DNA of 40,463 nt from Methylococcaceae bacterium (lineage in GTDB: Bacteria; Pseudomonadota; Gammaproteobacteria; Methylococcales; Methylomonadaceae): contig BJHG01000012.1 in NCBI GenBank assembly GCA_014191975.1, positions 1 through 40,463 of the forward strand. Reading direction: 5' to 3'. Below are positions 25,316-33,610 of the stretch, piece by piece; positions within the stretch are counted from its first letter, which is position 1, and every line of letters starts with the position of its first letter. Below the pieces are notes generated by a model, which saw nothing but the letters and a program-made list of their open reading frames with translations, was not told the origin of the DNA and ran no database searches. The position numbers and the translations under genes are program-made.

Positions 25316-27346
25316 ATGAATCGTTTAATGCTGTTTTTAGTGTTGATAAATATTACAGGCGAGGTTATCGCGCAACCCAGTAAATTAGCTTGCCAAAATT
25401 TAAAAAATGCGGATTTAACAGATATTCCACTCGAAGAATTAATGGAAATCCCCATTTTTCTTGGTGCATCGCAACAAGCGGCGTGTGCCAACGAAGCCGC
25501 GAATATCGTGACGACCATCAGTAACGAAGAAATTTTAACTCGTGGCGCACGCGATCTGGTCGATGTATTGCAACTTGTACCTGGTTTCACGTTAGGCAAT
25601 GATATGTCTAATATCTTATCAGCGGGGATTCGTGGTATGGCGACTAACGACGGCAAAATGTCAGTGTTTGTCGATGGCATTATGCTGACCGAACGAGTTT
25701 ATGGATCAAACGTTTTTGGTGGACATTTTCCCGTTGAACAAATTGATCACATCGAAATTATTCGTGGCTCAAGTTCGATTCAGAATGGCAATTTTGCTGA
25801 AATGGGCGTAATTAACATCATTACCAAAAATGCTAAAAAGGCGGATGGAATCGCTTTCACAACTGATTATGGGCGATTTGAACGCGGTGAAGCGCGTAAA
25901 AATATCAATATCGCAGCGGGTAAAGTTTTCGATAATTTAGAAATCAGTTTTTCTGGCAAGGCTAATGAATCACAACGTAGCGACAGAATTTACACCGACG
26001 CACACAATAAAAGTTTTGATATGGCGAATAACAGCCAGCTCGATTCACTCTATGGCAACTTTGCGTTGAAGTATAAAGAACTCGGAATTCGTTTACTGTC
26101 TGATGAATACAATGTCGAAAGTCGTGATGGTTTTGCAGATAAAATTCGTCCCAAAGGCAACTTTTTGAGAAATAGCTTTACAACAAACGCCGCGCAACTT
26201 GATTTTGAACATCCGTTTAACGCGAATTTTAAACTCAATGCAGATTTTAATGTTTCACAGCAAAAACCGTGGGAGCGTTATCGCGTTTATGATGACAAAA
26301 CAAAAGCGGCAGATTTAATCGAAAAAACAATTGTTGATAATTATAAGTTCAATACCAAAGCAACATGGATGGCAGATTCTGGCAGTTATGTTACGCTCGG
26401 TAACAGTTATCAAATGGATGATTATTCACTTATTGCGCCAACTAAAATCACGTTACCCACTTTCAGTAATTACACCGCGTATACGGAAGGCGTTTATAAA
26501 ACCGCGTGGGGGGATTTTTTAGCAAGTTTGCGTTTTGATTATTACAACAATTTTGGGACAAATTTCTCGCCCCGCCTTGCCTTGACTAAACAAATTGATA
26601 AATTTCATTACAAATTACTTTATACGCATGCTTTTCATGCGCCAACGGGTGGGAATTATCAGCTAAATCAAATCTATGATGAGATAAATGAATTAGGTAG
26701 AAAAACGAAAAAGCTTTCACCAGAACGCACTGAAACGTATGAAATTGAATTGGGTTATGAGTTTTCACACAATTTTGAAATTGTGACAAACGTTTTTTGG
26801 ACAAATATAAAAGATTTGCTGACTTATGGCATTGATACCAATGCAAATCAGTTTTATGTCAACGGAACAGAATCCGATGTTTATGGTCTTGAATCGGGTT
26901 TGAAATATAAAAACAAAACACTGGGGAATTTTGATTTAAACTATTCGCTTTATCAAGCGAATCAACATCAAGCATCACAATATTATCAAGCATTTCAAAA
27001 TGGTAATGTAATTCACCCAACGATGAACTTAGGGTTTCCAACGCATAAAGCAACGCTCAATCACACGTTTGATTTCACACCTAACCTTTCATTCAATCAC
27101 AGTTTGATTTTCATGAGTGACAGATTATGTTATAGCGGCACGGAATTGCAGCATTACAAACCCGAATGGATTTATAACACTTATTTGCGTTATCAAAATA
27201 TGCCAATTAAAGGCGCGGAAATTGGTTTGGGTTTGTACGATGTTTTCAATGCACGTTATCAATATGTTCAGCAATACAAAGGGTTCCATCCGCCTTTGCC
27301 TGCCGAATCGCGTGAATTGATGTTGCGTGTGTCTTATAAATTTTGA
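25316..27346 (+). CDS. TonB-dependent receptor, ligand unknown
   Basis: A ~676-aa outer-membrane receptor. The signal peptide (MNRLMLFLVLINITGEVIA) is followed by a short region with TDIPLEELMEIPIF, which is TonB-box-like and common in this receptor group. Next come a plug with DVLQLVPGFTLG, VFVDGIMLTERVYG and IDHIEIIRGSSSIQNG, and a 22-strand barrel ending ELMLRVSYKF with terminal Phe. GTG at 25313 would add one residue; the ATG is better placed after GGAAG. It lies between glyS and gmhB. There is no iron or vitamin gene beside it, so the ligand cannot be named. Confidence 0.88.
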   Translation: MNRLMLFLVLINITGEVIAQPSKLACQNLKNADLTDIPLEELMEIPIFLGASQQAACANEAANIVTTISNEEILTRGARDLVDVLQLVPGFTLGNDMSNILSAGIRGMATNDGKMSVFVDGIMLTERVYGSNVFGGHFPVEQIDHIEIIRGSSSIQNGNFAEMGVINIITKNAKKADGIAFTTDYGRFERGEARKNINIAAGKVFDNLEISFSGKANESQRSDRIYTDAHNKSFDMANNSQLDSLYGNFALKYKELGIRLLSDEYNVESRDGFADKIRPKGNFLRNSFTTNAAQLDFEHPFNANFKLNADFNVSQQKPWERYRVYDDKTKAADLIEKTIVDNYKFNTKATWMADSGSYVTLGNSYQMDDYSLIAPTKITLPTFSNYTAYTEGVYKTAWGDFLASLRFDYYNNFGTNFSPRLALTKQIDKFHYKLLYTHAFHAPTGGNYQLNQIYDEINELGRKTKKLSPERTETYEIELGYEFSHNFEIVTNVFWTNIKDLLTYGIDTNANQFYVNGTESDVYGLESGLKYKNKTLGNFDLNYSLYQANQHQASQYYQAFQNGNVIHPTMNLGFPTHKATLNHTFDFTPNLSFNHSLIFMSDRLCYSGTELQHYKPEWIYNTYLRYQNMPIKGAEIGLGLYDVFNARYQYVQQYKGFHPPLPAESRELMLRVSYKF

Positions 27347-27891
27347 TGATGCAAAAATATATTCTCCTCGACCGAGACGGTGTGATTAACCACGAATCAG
27401 AAACATTTATAAAATCGCCCGAAGAATGGTTGCCGATTAACGGCAGTTTGGAGGCGATTGCGCTATTAAATCAACATGGTTTTCGCGTCGTGGTTATCAC
27501 TAATCAATCAGGTTTAGCGCGTGGTTTGTTTGATGAAAAAACGTTAAGTAAAATTCACGATAAAATGTGTGATGCAGTGATTGAATTTGGCGGAACAATC
27601 GAAGCCATTTATTTTTGCCCGCATCAAGCTGTTGATTTATGTGAATGTCGTAAACCGAAAGCGGGTTTATTAAAACAATTCGCGGCGGATTACGTGGTTG
27701 ATTTAAAGAACGTAGTATTTATTGGTGATTCATTACGCGATATTCAAGCTGGACAATCAGTTGGTGTAACACCTATTTTAGTCAAAACAGGTAACGGTTT
27801 AAAAACGTTACAAAATAATCCACAATTTTTAACTTCACTTTTAATTTTTGAAAATTTATATGACACAGCAAAACACATCATCGGTCGATAA
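27346..27891 (+). CDS. gmhB: D-glycero-D-manno-heptose-1,7-bisphosphate 7-phosphatase
   Basis: A HAD-superfamily phosphatase of about 181 aa that removes the 7-phosphate in ADP-heptose synthesis for lipopolysaccharide core. HAD motif I is DRDGVIN close to the N-terminus, motif II VVITNQSGLARG, and motif IV FIGDSLRDI. The zinc-binding loop CPHQAVDLCECRKPKAGL carries the C-x-H...C-x-C ligands typical of GmhB. The start overlaps the TonB receptor stop (TGATG); an adjacent ATG three bases later is equally possible. The downstream plsC overlaps its end by 32 bases. Confidence 0.95.
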   Translation: MMQKYILLDRDGVINHESETFIKSPEEWLPINGSLEAIALLNQHGFRVVVITNQSGLARGLFDEKTLSKIHDKMCDAVIEFGGTIEAIYFCPHQAVDLCECRKPKAGLLKQFAADYVVDLKNVVFIGDSLRDIQAGQSVGVTPILVKTGNGLKTLQNNPQFLTSLLIFENLYDTAKHIIGR

Positions 27892-28603
27892 TCGTCCAAA
27901 AAATTACATTGGTTCTGGCTTACTTTTTTTCAGTATTTTTTTCACCGCGACAATTGAAGCGACAATTTTGTTTTCGTGTTTTTGGTTGCCATTTGAATTT
28001 CGTTACAAAATTGGCAAGTTGTGGTGCCGTTTAATGCTTTGGATAATGGAAATGACGGTTGGTTTAAAATATGAAGTTGAAGGATTGGAAAATGTAAATC
28101 CCGAACAAGCGTCGATTATTTTCAGTAATCATCAATCGGCCTGGGAAACATTGGGATTGCGTTATATTTTGCCCACGCAATCGGCGGTGATAAAACGTGA
28201 ATTATTGTATTTGCCGTTGTGGGGGTGGTCGTTATTACTATTGAAATCCATTGTGATTGATAAACGTAATGCGCGTAGTGCGTTGAAAAGTTTGGTGAAG
28301 GATGGCACAAAATACTTGAACGAAGGCATTTGGGTTTTGATTTTCCCCGAAGGCACTCGCGCTGGCGCACGCGAAGTGTTGCCTTTCAACATTGGCGGCG
28401 CGATGTTGGCACATAAATCGGGATTTCCCGTAATTCCTGTTGTACATAACGCTGGCGATTTTTGGACACGATACAGTTTCTTTAAATACCCAGGCACGAT
28501 TAAAGTAAAAATCGGTGCACCAATTGAAACCAAAGGACGCAAAGCGACAGATATTAACGCCGAAGCCCAAGCGTGGATAACAACGGAATTGGCAAAATTA
28601 TAA
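27860..28603 (+). CDS. plsC: 1-acyl-sn-glycerol-3-phosphate acyltransferase
   Basis: A 247-aa membrane acyltransferase that makes phosphatidic acid. A hydrophobic helix (about 15-45) precedes the acceptor motif FSNHQSAWET, which is HX4E instead of the textbook HX4D. This variant is common in a gammaproteobacterial PlsC clade. The glycerol-phosphate-binding motif is IFPEGTRAG and a later one is HKSGFPVIPVVHNAG. The ATG at 27860 (MTQQNTSSV) is chosen over a TTG four codons upstream. Gene order gmhB-plsC after glyQS is conserved in many gammaproteobacteria. Confidence 0.93.
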   Translation: MTQQNTSSVDNRPKNYIGSGLLFFSIFFTATIEATILFSCFWLPFEFRYKIGKLWCRLMLWIMEMTVGLKYEVEGLENVNPEQASIIFSNHQSAWETLGLRYILPTQSAVIKRELLYLPLWGWSLLLLKSIVIDKRNARSALKSLVKDGTKYLNEGIWVLIFPEGTRAGAREVLPFNIGGAMLAHKSGFPVIPVVHNAGDFWTRYSFFKYPGTIKVKIGAPIETKGRKATDINAEAQAWITTELAKL

Positions 28604-28604
28604 A

Positions 28605-29570
28605 ATGTTACAAATTGGGAATTTCCAGCTTTCAAATAATCTAGTTCTCGCACCCATGGCAGGTATTACTGACGCGCCATTTCGAGAACTTTGCACCCAA
28701 TTTGGTGCCGGATTAACCGTGTCAGAAATGGTCGCGTCAAATCCTATTTTGCGCCATCATCCGCGAACCCTATTACGAGCTGAGCATACTAAAAATAGTG
28801 GTTTGCGTTCGGTTCAAATTCTCGGCACAAATGCTCAAGATTTAGCCGATGCCGCACGTTTTAATGTTGAAAATGGCGCACAAATTATCGACATCAACAT
28901 GGGTTGCCCTGCCAAAAAAGTTTGCTCTGTTGCAGCAGGTTCGGCTTTGTTACGTGATGAAAATTTAGTCAAGGAAATTCTCGATGCCGTTGTAAATTCG
29001 GTTGATGTTCCTGTCACATTAAAAATTCGCACAGATTGGGACTCTGAAAATAAAAACGCGCTCACGATTGCGAAAATTGCTGAAGATTCTGGCGTAGCGG
29101 CATTAACGATTCATGGTCGAACTCGCGCTTGTAAATTTGAAGGTTTCGCCGAATATGAAACGATTAAACGCATCAAACAAACAGTTAAGATTCCAATTAT
29201 TGCAAACGGTGATATTGATTCGCCACAAAAAGCGCGTTTTGTCTTGGATGAAACTGGTGCAGATGCAATTATGATTGGACGTGCTGCACAAGGAAATCCG
29301 TGGATATTTCAACGAATCTCACATTTTTTAACCGAGGGTGAATTACTAAAATCGCCACAAAAAAACGAAATTTACGGTGTTTTAACACTACATTTAGAAA
29401 ATTTGTATTCATTTTACGGTTCAGGTTTAGGTGTCCGTTTAGCACGAAAACATATAAGTTGGTATTTACGCCACATTGACAACATCGATTTAGAACTAAA
29501 AACACAAATCAATCAAACTTTAGAGCCTATAAAGCAACTGGATTTAGTACGGCTGGCATTGGATTTATGA
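28605..29570 (+). CDS. dusB: tRNA-dihydrouridine synthase B
   Basis: A flavin-dependent TIM-barrel enzyme (321 aa) that reduces a D-loop uridine of tRNA. The N-terminal LAPMAGITDAPFRELC, the catalytic cysteine in MGCPAKKVCSVAAGSALL, the FMN-site VTLKIRTDWD, ALTIHGRTRACKFEG and IIANGDIDSP, and the C-terminal helical domain (VRLARKHISWYLRHI) are all Dus motifs. The VLAPMAG/NPW(I)F pattern fits DusB rather than DusA or DusC. In many gammaproteobacteria fis follows; here a membrane-fusion protein gene overlaps its stop by four bases. Confidence 0.95.
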   Translation: MLQIGNFQLSNNLVLAPMAGITDAPFRELCTQFGAGLTVSEMVASNPILRHHPRTLLRAEHTKNSGLRSVQILGTNAQDLADAARFNVENGAQIIDINMGCPAKKVCSVAAGSALLRDENLVKEILDAVVNSVDVPVTLKIRTDWDSENKNALTIAKIAEDSGVAALTIHGRTRACKFEGFAEYETIKRIKQTVKIPIIANGDIDSPQKARFVLDETGADAIMIGRAAQGNPWIFQRISHFLTEGELLKSPQKNEIYGVLTLHLENLYSFYGSGLGVRLARKHISWYLRHIDNIDLELKTQINQTLEPIKQLDLVRLALDL

Positions 29571-30736
29571 AAAAATATCTTATCGTTTTTATCACGTTAA
29601 CCATCACCGCTTTAGTCGTTGCACTTTCAAATTATTGGCTCACGCATAAACCACGAGCGAATCGTGCTCCGAAAACAGTTTCTGCACCATTAGTTGAAAC
29701 GCTAAAACCGACCATCAAAAATCATCAAACTACGATTCACGCGATGGGAAATGTGATTGCATCGCAAAGTGTGAATTTAACGCCGCGAATTAGTGGTTTA
29801 GTGATTAGCGTGAGTCCGAATTTTATCGAAGGTGGTTTACTGAAAAAAGGTGAATCACTTGTTGAACTCGATCCAACAGATTATTTATTGGCTATAAAAC
29901 AAAGTGAAAATGACGTTACAAAAGCACGTTACAATTTAACTATTGAACAAGGCCAGCAAACGATTGTGCAACGTGAAGTACAATTATTGGAATCTGAATT
30001 ACACGGTCAATCTGAAGAATTAGTGTTACGAAAACCACATTTGAAATTAGTGCAAGCCGCTTTAATTGCTGCAGAAGCATCACTGAAACAAGCACATTTA
30101 AACCTAGAACGCACAAAGCCGGTTGTGCCGTTTAACGCAATTATTACGTCACGAAATGCGAATATCGGTGCATGGATGCCTGCATTTTCAACAGGAACAC
30201 CGTTAGCTAAATTGGTTGGAACAGATAATTTCTGGATAAATGTTTCAGTACCAATTGATAAATTACGCTGGTTAAAAATCCCTGAAATCAATGGCACGGA
30301 AGGTGCGGTTGCAAAAATAACTTACGAAAGCGCATGGGGAAAGAGCATTTATCGTGAAGGTATGATCAAACGTTTGCAAGCTGAAATTGAACCTGAAGGA
30401 CGAATGGCAAAAATTTTGGTTGAAGTTGATGATCCACTTTGTCAACGAGCTGAAAATAAAACCAAACAGCCATTAATGCTTGGAACATATGTACAAGTTG
30501 CGCTCGAAGGTTTGATGTTAAATGACGTGATTGAATTACCCGAAACAACGTTGCACGAAGGAAAAACGTTGTGGTTGTTGAATGAAAAAAATGCGCTTGT
30601 ATTTATGAATATCGAGCCAATTTGGTTAGAAAATGGCAAAATCTATTTAACAAAAAATACGCTACCAGAAAATACTGTAATAATTACAAGCGATTTAGCC
30701 GCGCCAATGATTGGAATGACACTGAAAACAAACTAA
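29567..30736 (+). CDS. HlyD/RND-type periplasmic adaptor (membrane fusion) protein
   Basis: A 389-aa adaptor anchored by one N-terminal helix (about residues 4-24) with no lipobox cysteine. The order is a beta-barrel/lipoyl half (MGNVIASQSVNLTPRISGLV), an alpha-hairpin with heptads (about 105-175), a second lipoyl half (KPVVPFNAIITSRNANIGAWM), a beta-barrel domain, and a membrane-proximal domain. Such proteins link an inner-membrane pump to an outer-membrane channel. No pump or TolC gene is beside it, so the partner is unknown. It is coupled to dusB by ATGA and abuts dciA. Confidence 0.87.
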   Translation: MKKYLIVFITLTITALVVALSNYWLTHKPRANRAPKTVSAPLVETLKPTIKNHQTTIHAMGNVIASQSVNLTPRISGLVISVSPNFIEGGLLKKGESLVELDPTDYLLAIKQSENDVTKARYNLTIEQGQQTIVQREVQLLESELHGQSEELVLRKPHLKLVQAALIAAEASLKQAHLNLERTKPVVPFNAIITSRNANIGAWMPAFSTGTPLAKLVGTDNFWINVSVPIDKLRWLKIPEINGTEGAVAKITYESAWGKSIYREGMIKRLQAEIEPEGRMAKILVEVDDPLCQRAENKTKQPLMLGTYVQVALEGLMLNDVIELPETTLHEGKTLWLLNEKNALVFMNIEPIWLENGKIYLTKNTLPENTVIITSDLAAPMIGMTLKTN

Positions 30737-31024
30737 ATGAGTTTCAAGTCTGCTTTAGAATTTCACAATCGAACGATTGTCAAGTTGGTTTCAGAAATTG
30801 AACAGCAACGGAATTTGCTGTCGGTGGTGCGAAGTGTGTTGCCAGAAATATTAGCACAACACACGCTGCATTGCGTGATTCATGACGCAACGTTGTTTAT
30901 TTATACCGATTCATCGGTATGGTCGTCACAATTACGCTTTTACAATTCGACCATTTTGGTGGAGATTCAGAAGATAGTTGCTGAACCGATTAAAACGATT
31001 CAAATTCGTTTGTCGAGAAGTTGA
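30737..31024 (+). CDS. dciA: DciA-type (DUF721) helicase loader protein
   Basis: A 95-aa DUF721 protein. Family features are LSVVRSVLPEILAQHTLHCVI (split here by the limits of the motif) in the first half, then LFIYTDSSVWSSQLRFYNSTIL near residues 51-72, the core of the KH-like fold. DciA loads the replicative helicase DnaB in bacteria without phage-derived DnaC/DnaI. The protein is at the short end of the family, with little of the disordered C-terminal tail. Its ATG follows the adaptor stop directly, so it is the last gene of the glyQ-led run. Confidence 0.8.
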   Translation: MSFKSALEFHNRTIVKLVSEIEQQRNLLSVVRSVLPEILAQHTLHCVIHDATLFIYTDSSVWSSQLRFYNSTILVEIQKIVAEPIKTIQIRLSRS

Positions 31025-31048
31025 TTCATTGCATCAAATGATAACCGT

Positions 31049-31077
31049 TTGCATTTAGGGTGCTTTTTTATTATACT
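31049..31077 (+). promoter_or_regulatory. Sigma-70 promoter for the porin gene
   Basis: TTGCAT (31049-31054) and TATACT (31072-31077) are separated by 17 bases, close to consensus. The site lies about 31 bases before the porin start codon and likely drives porin-bfd-bfr. Confidence 0.65.
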
Positions 31078-31107
31078 TGCTTCATCATTTTTATGGAGTA
31101 ACGTTTC

Positions 31108-32484
31108 ATGTTTAATTCTAAAAACACTTTCAAACTTAGCATTATCAGTAGTTTACTGCTTTCTACTTCCGCTTTTGCGTTGGAAAAACCGAAATCAATC
31201 GACGATATGTGGAAAATCATCGAAGCCCAACAAAAACAAATCGAAGCATTGCAACAAACCAAATCATTGCCCGAAGAAATCCCCACCAAATCGCCCAATT
31301 CTGAAGTCAAAACGTTAGAACGAAAAACCGACATTTTGAGTCAAGAAGTGGAAAAACTTCGCACCAATTTATCAATTCCCGAAGAAGCACAATACAAAAG
31401 TGCTTACGGTTTAGGTCCCGCAGCATCAAAGGTTTATCAAGTTGGCAAAGGGCTTTCGATTGGCGGTTACGGCGAGGCGAATTACCGCAACGTAGTCAGT
31501 GATAAAACGTCAAAAGACAGCGCAGATATGTATCGCGTGGTTTTATACGCAGGTTATAAATTCACCGACAAGATGTTATTCAACAGTGAAATTGAATTTG
31601 AACACGGCTCAACAGATTACGAAGGTCAAGTATCAGTAGAATTTGCCGCATTAGATTTTTTCATCAATCCGTTAGCTAATATCCGTGCAGGTATGGTTTT
31701 AGTGCCGATGGGCTTTATCAACCAAATTCACGAACCCCCATTTTATTTTGGTAACAATCGCCCCGAAGTGGAACGCCGCATTATTCCTAGCACTTGGAGC
31801 GAAATGGGTGTGGGTTTATTCGGGCAAATTACACCTGAATTAACGTACACGACTTACGTTGTGAACGGTTTGAATGCACAAGGTTTTGGTTCAGGTGGTA
31901 TTCGTAGCGGTCGTCAAGGCGGCAGTGAAGCAACCGCAGAAAATTTTGGTTATGTGGCAAGACTTGATTACACACCAACTTATTTAACAGGTGTAACGCT
32001 TGGTGCATCGGGTTATGTAGGCGATTCGGGACAAGATGGAGATTTTGGCGGCCAAAAAGTGAATGCGTTCACACAACTTTATGAAGGTCACGTCCAATGG
32101 AAATATCGCGGTTTAGAATGGCGTACGTTGGGTTCGGTCGGACGAGTTGATGACGCGGGCATTTTAAGTGCCGCGAAAGGTCAGGCAATTGGTTCAGAAA
32201 GTTACGGATTTTATACCGAAGTCGGTTATGACATTTTGCCGCACATTATTAAAAACACGGATCAATATCTCGCACCATTCTTCCGTTATGAACAATACGA
32301 CACGCTGGCGAAAGTGCCTGTGGGTTATGCGGATAATGAAAATTTAGATCGTCAAATTTATCAAGTAGGTTTGCAGTATAAACCCATTCCAAACGTCGTC
32401 ATTAAAGCCGATTACCGTAACTTTGTAGCAAAAAAAGGCATCGTTGCCGATGATTTCAATTTAGGTTTTGGTTTTATTTTCTAA
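31108..32484 (+). CDS. Outer-membrane porin with N-terminal coiled coil
   Basis: A 458-aa protein with a signal peptide (cut after STSAFA, about residue 24), a predicted coiled coil (about 29-95, with repeated EAQQKQIEALQQ and LERKTDILSQEVEKL heptads) and a beta-barrel ending in the Omp-type terminal Phe (LGFGFIF). Segments such as GGYGEANYRN and YFGNNRPEVERRIIPSTWSEMGVG resemble OprP/OprO-like phosphate-selective porins, but the substrate is not shown. GGAG nine bases before the ATG supports the start. It is followed by bfd and bfr, so it may take part in iron supply, though that is context only. Confidence 0.82.
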   Translation: MFNSKNTFKLSIISSLLLSTSAFALEKPKSIDDMWKIIEAQQKQIEALQQTKSLPEEIPTKSPNSEVKTLERKTDILSQEVEKLRTNLSIPEEAQYKSAYGLGPAASKVYQVGKGLSIGGYGEANYRNVVSDKTSKDSADMYRVVLYAGYKFTDKMLFNSEIEFEHGSTDYEGQVSVEFAALDFFINPLANIRAGMVLVPMGFINQIHEPPFYFGNNRPEVERRIIPSTWSEMGVGLFGQITPELTYTTYVVNGLNAQGFGSGGIRSGRQGGSEATAENFGYVARLDYTPTYLTGVTLGASGYVGDSGQDGDFGGQKVNAFTQLYEGHVQWKYRGLEWRTLGSVGRVDDAGILSAAKGQAIGSESYGFYTEVGYDILPHIIKNTDQYLAPFFRYEQYDTLAKVPVGYADNENLDRQIYQVGLQYKPIPNVVIKADYRNFVAKKGIVADDFNLGFGFIF

Positions 32485-32507
32485 AAATTGATAACCCAGG
32501 AACAACC

Positions 32508-32705
32508 ATGTATATATGCGTTTGCAAAGCGGTAACCGATAAACAACTCGTTAGCGTGATTGAAAGTGGCGTGTGTACTCGCCGTGAACTCACACATTGT
32601 TTAGGCGTTGGAAAAGATTGCGGTAAGTGTAACAATGAAGTGAAAAGTTTATTAAAACAACACAGCCGGCAAAATGAAAATTATCAATTTGCCGCTTTAG
32701 CTTGA
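32508..32705 (+). CDS. bfd: Bacterioferritin-associated ferredoxin
   Basis: A 65-aa [2Fe-2S] protein that docks on bacterioferritin and reduces its mineral so that iron can leave. The four ligands Cys4, Cys6, Cys38 and Cys41 (MYICVC and DCGKC) match the Bfd pattern. The gene lies ten bases before bfr, its partner, in the same direction. Length is typical. Fur control is usual for bfd in other species, but no clear Fur box is seen in the short gap upstream. Confidence 0.95.
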   Translation: MYICVCKAVTDKQLVSVIESGVCTRRELTHCLGVGKDCGKCNNEVKSLLKQHSRQNENYQFAALA

Positions 32706-32715
32706 AGGATAACAT

Positions 32716-33180
32716 ATGAAAGGCGATACAAAAGTAATTGAGTTTTTAAATCGTGCGTTAGAAAACGAATTGACCGCAATCAATCAGTATTTCTTGCACG
32801 CAAGAATGTATAAAAATTGGGGTTTTGCAAAACTTAACGAAAAGGAATATCACGAATCAATTGACGAAATGAAACACGCTGACCAATTGATTGAGCGGAT
32901 TTTATTTTTGGAAGGACTGCCGAATTTGCAAAACATCGGCAAAATTTTAATCGGTGAACATCCGCTCGAAATGTTGCAATGTGATTTGAAATTGGAACAC
33001 ATCGCCGTGCCGTTGTTGCGTGAAGCGATTGAACATTGCGAAAACGTGAAAGATTTTGTATCGCGTGAATTGTTTGCACATATTTTGGAAAGTGAAGAAG
33101 ACCACATTGATTGGCTTGAAACACAACTTGAATTGATTGAAAAAGTCGGCATTCAAAATTATTTGCAGTCGCAAATGTAA
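32716..33180 (+). CDS. bfr: Bacterioferritin
   Basis: A 154-aa 24-meric iron-storage protein. The ferroxidase ligands Glu18, Tyr25 (second shell), Glu51, His54, Glu94, Glu127 and His130 and the heme ligand Met52 are all in place, so it should be a complete heme-containing, ferroxidase-active subunit rather than the ligand-poor BfrA/BfrB-type partner. It forms an operon with bfd and is followed by a strong terminator 27 bases on. Confidence 0.96.
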   Translation: MKGDTKVIEFLNRALENELTAINQYFLHARMYKNWGFAKLNEKEYHESIDEMKHADQLIERILFLEGLPNLQNIGKILIGEHPLEMLQCDLKLEHIAVPLLREAIEHCENVKDFVSRELFAHILESEEDHIDWLETQLELIEKVGIQNYLQSQM

Positions 33181-33203
33181 TTTAAAACAATCATTCAAAA
33201 ATC

Positions 33204-33233
33204 GTAGGGGCGGGTTCAAAACCCGCCCTTTTT
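33204..33233 (+). terminator. Terminator of bfr formed by a REP-like palindrome
   Basis: GTAG (33204-33207) leads into a nine-base stem, GGGCGGGTT against AACCCGCCC with a three-base loop, followed by five T's at 33229-33233. It has both the REP foot-plus-hairpin form and the terminator form. On the minus strand no T-run follows. Confidence 0.8.
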
Positions 33234-33242
33234 CGTTTCAAT

Positions 33243-33609
33243 CTAGGCTAAACTTAGGCAACACAAATCTTTTGGAATTTTCATTTTAAACATTATCGAA
33301 TTAAACAACGCGCCACCCGCATTTGTATTGATTTCAATAAGTTTTAAATCATCATTTTTATCAATATGAAAATCGTAACCAAAAAACACCTTTCGCTTTT
33401 AGCGCAAAATGCGTGGTTTGTGACGCATAACTTAAAACGTGATTTTGATAATCAGGCAACAAGATAACAGATTCAATTTCAGTTATGATTTCACACTGTT
33501 GCCGCAGAACATTTTTAGATACAAAAACGAGAGAATTTGCAAAGAGATTTTCGGGCAGCAGAACATAGAGACACGAAAATGCGTCTCGATTTAATGTGAA
33601 AGAATCCAA
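33243..33609 (-). pseudogene. Remnant of an ATP-grasp-like gene
   Basis: The first frame (TTG at 33609) reads [41 protein letters not shown] and then goes out of frame at a six-T run (A's 33380-33385). With one T removed it continues [27 protein letters not shown] and ends at TAG (33245-33243). I recall the GYDFH...[11 protein letters not shown] pattern from a family of ATP-grasp-like proteobacterial proteins of several hundred residues, so this is a frameshifted and truncated copy. It follows the dynamin-like gene by one base; no function is expected to remain. Confidence 0.6.
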
Positions 33610-33610
33610 A

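Noticed and set aside
29567-30736. An RND efflux operon
   Set aside because: Only the adaptor is present; the next gene is dciA, and no inner-membrane pump is encoded on either side.
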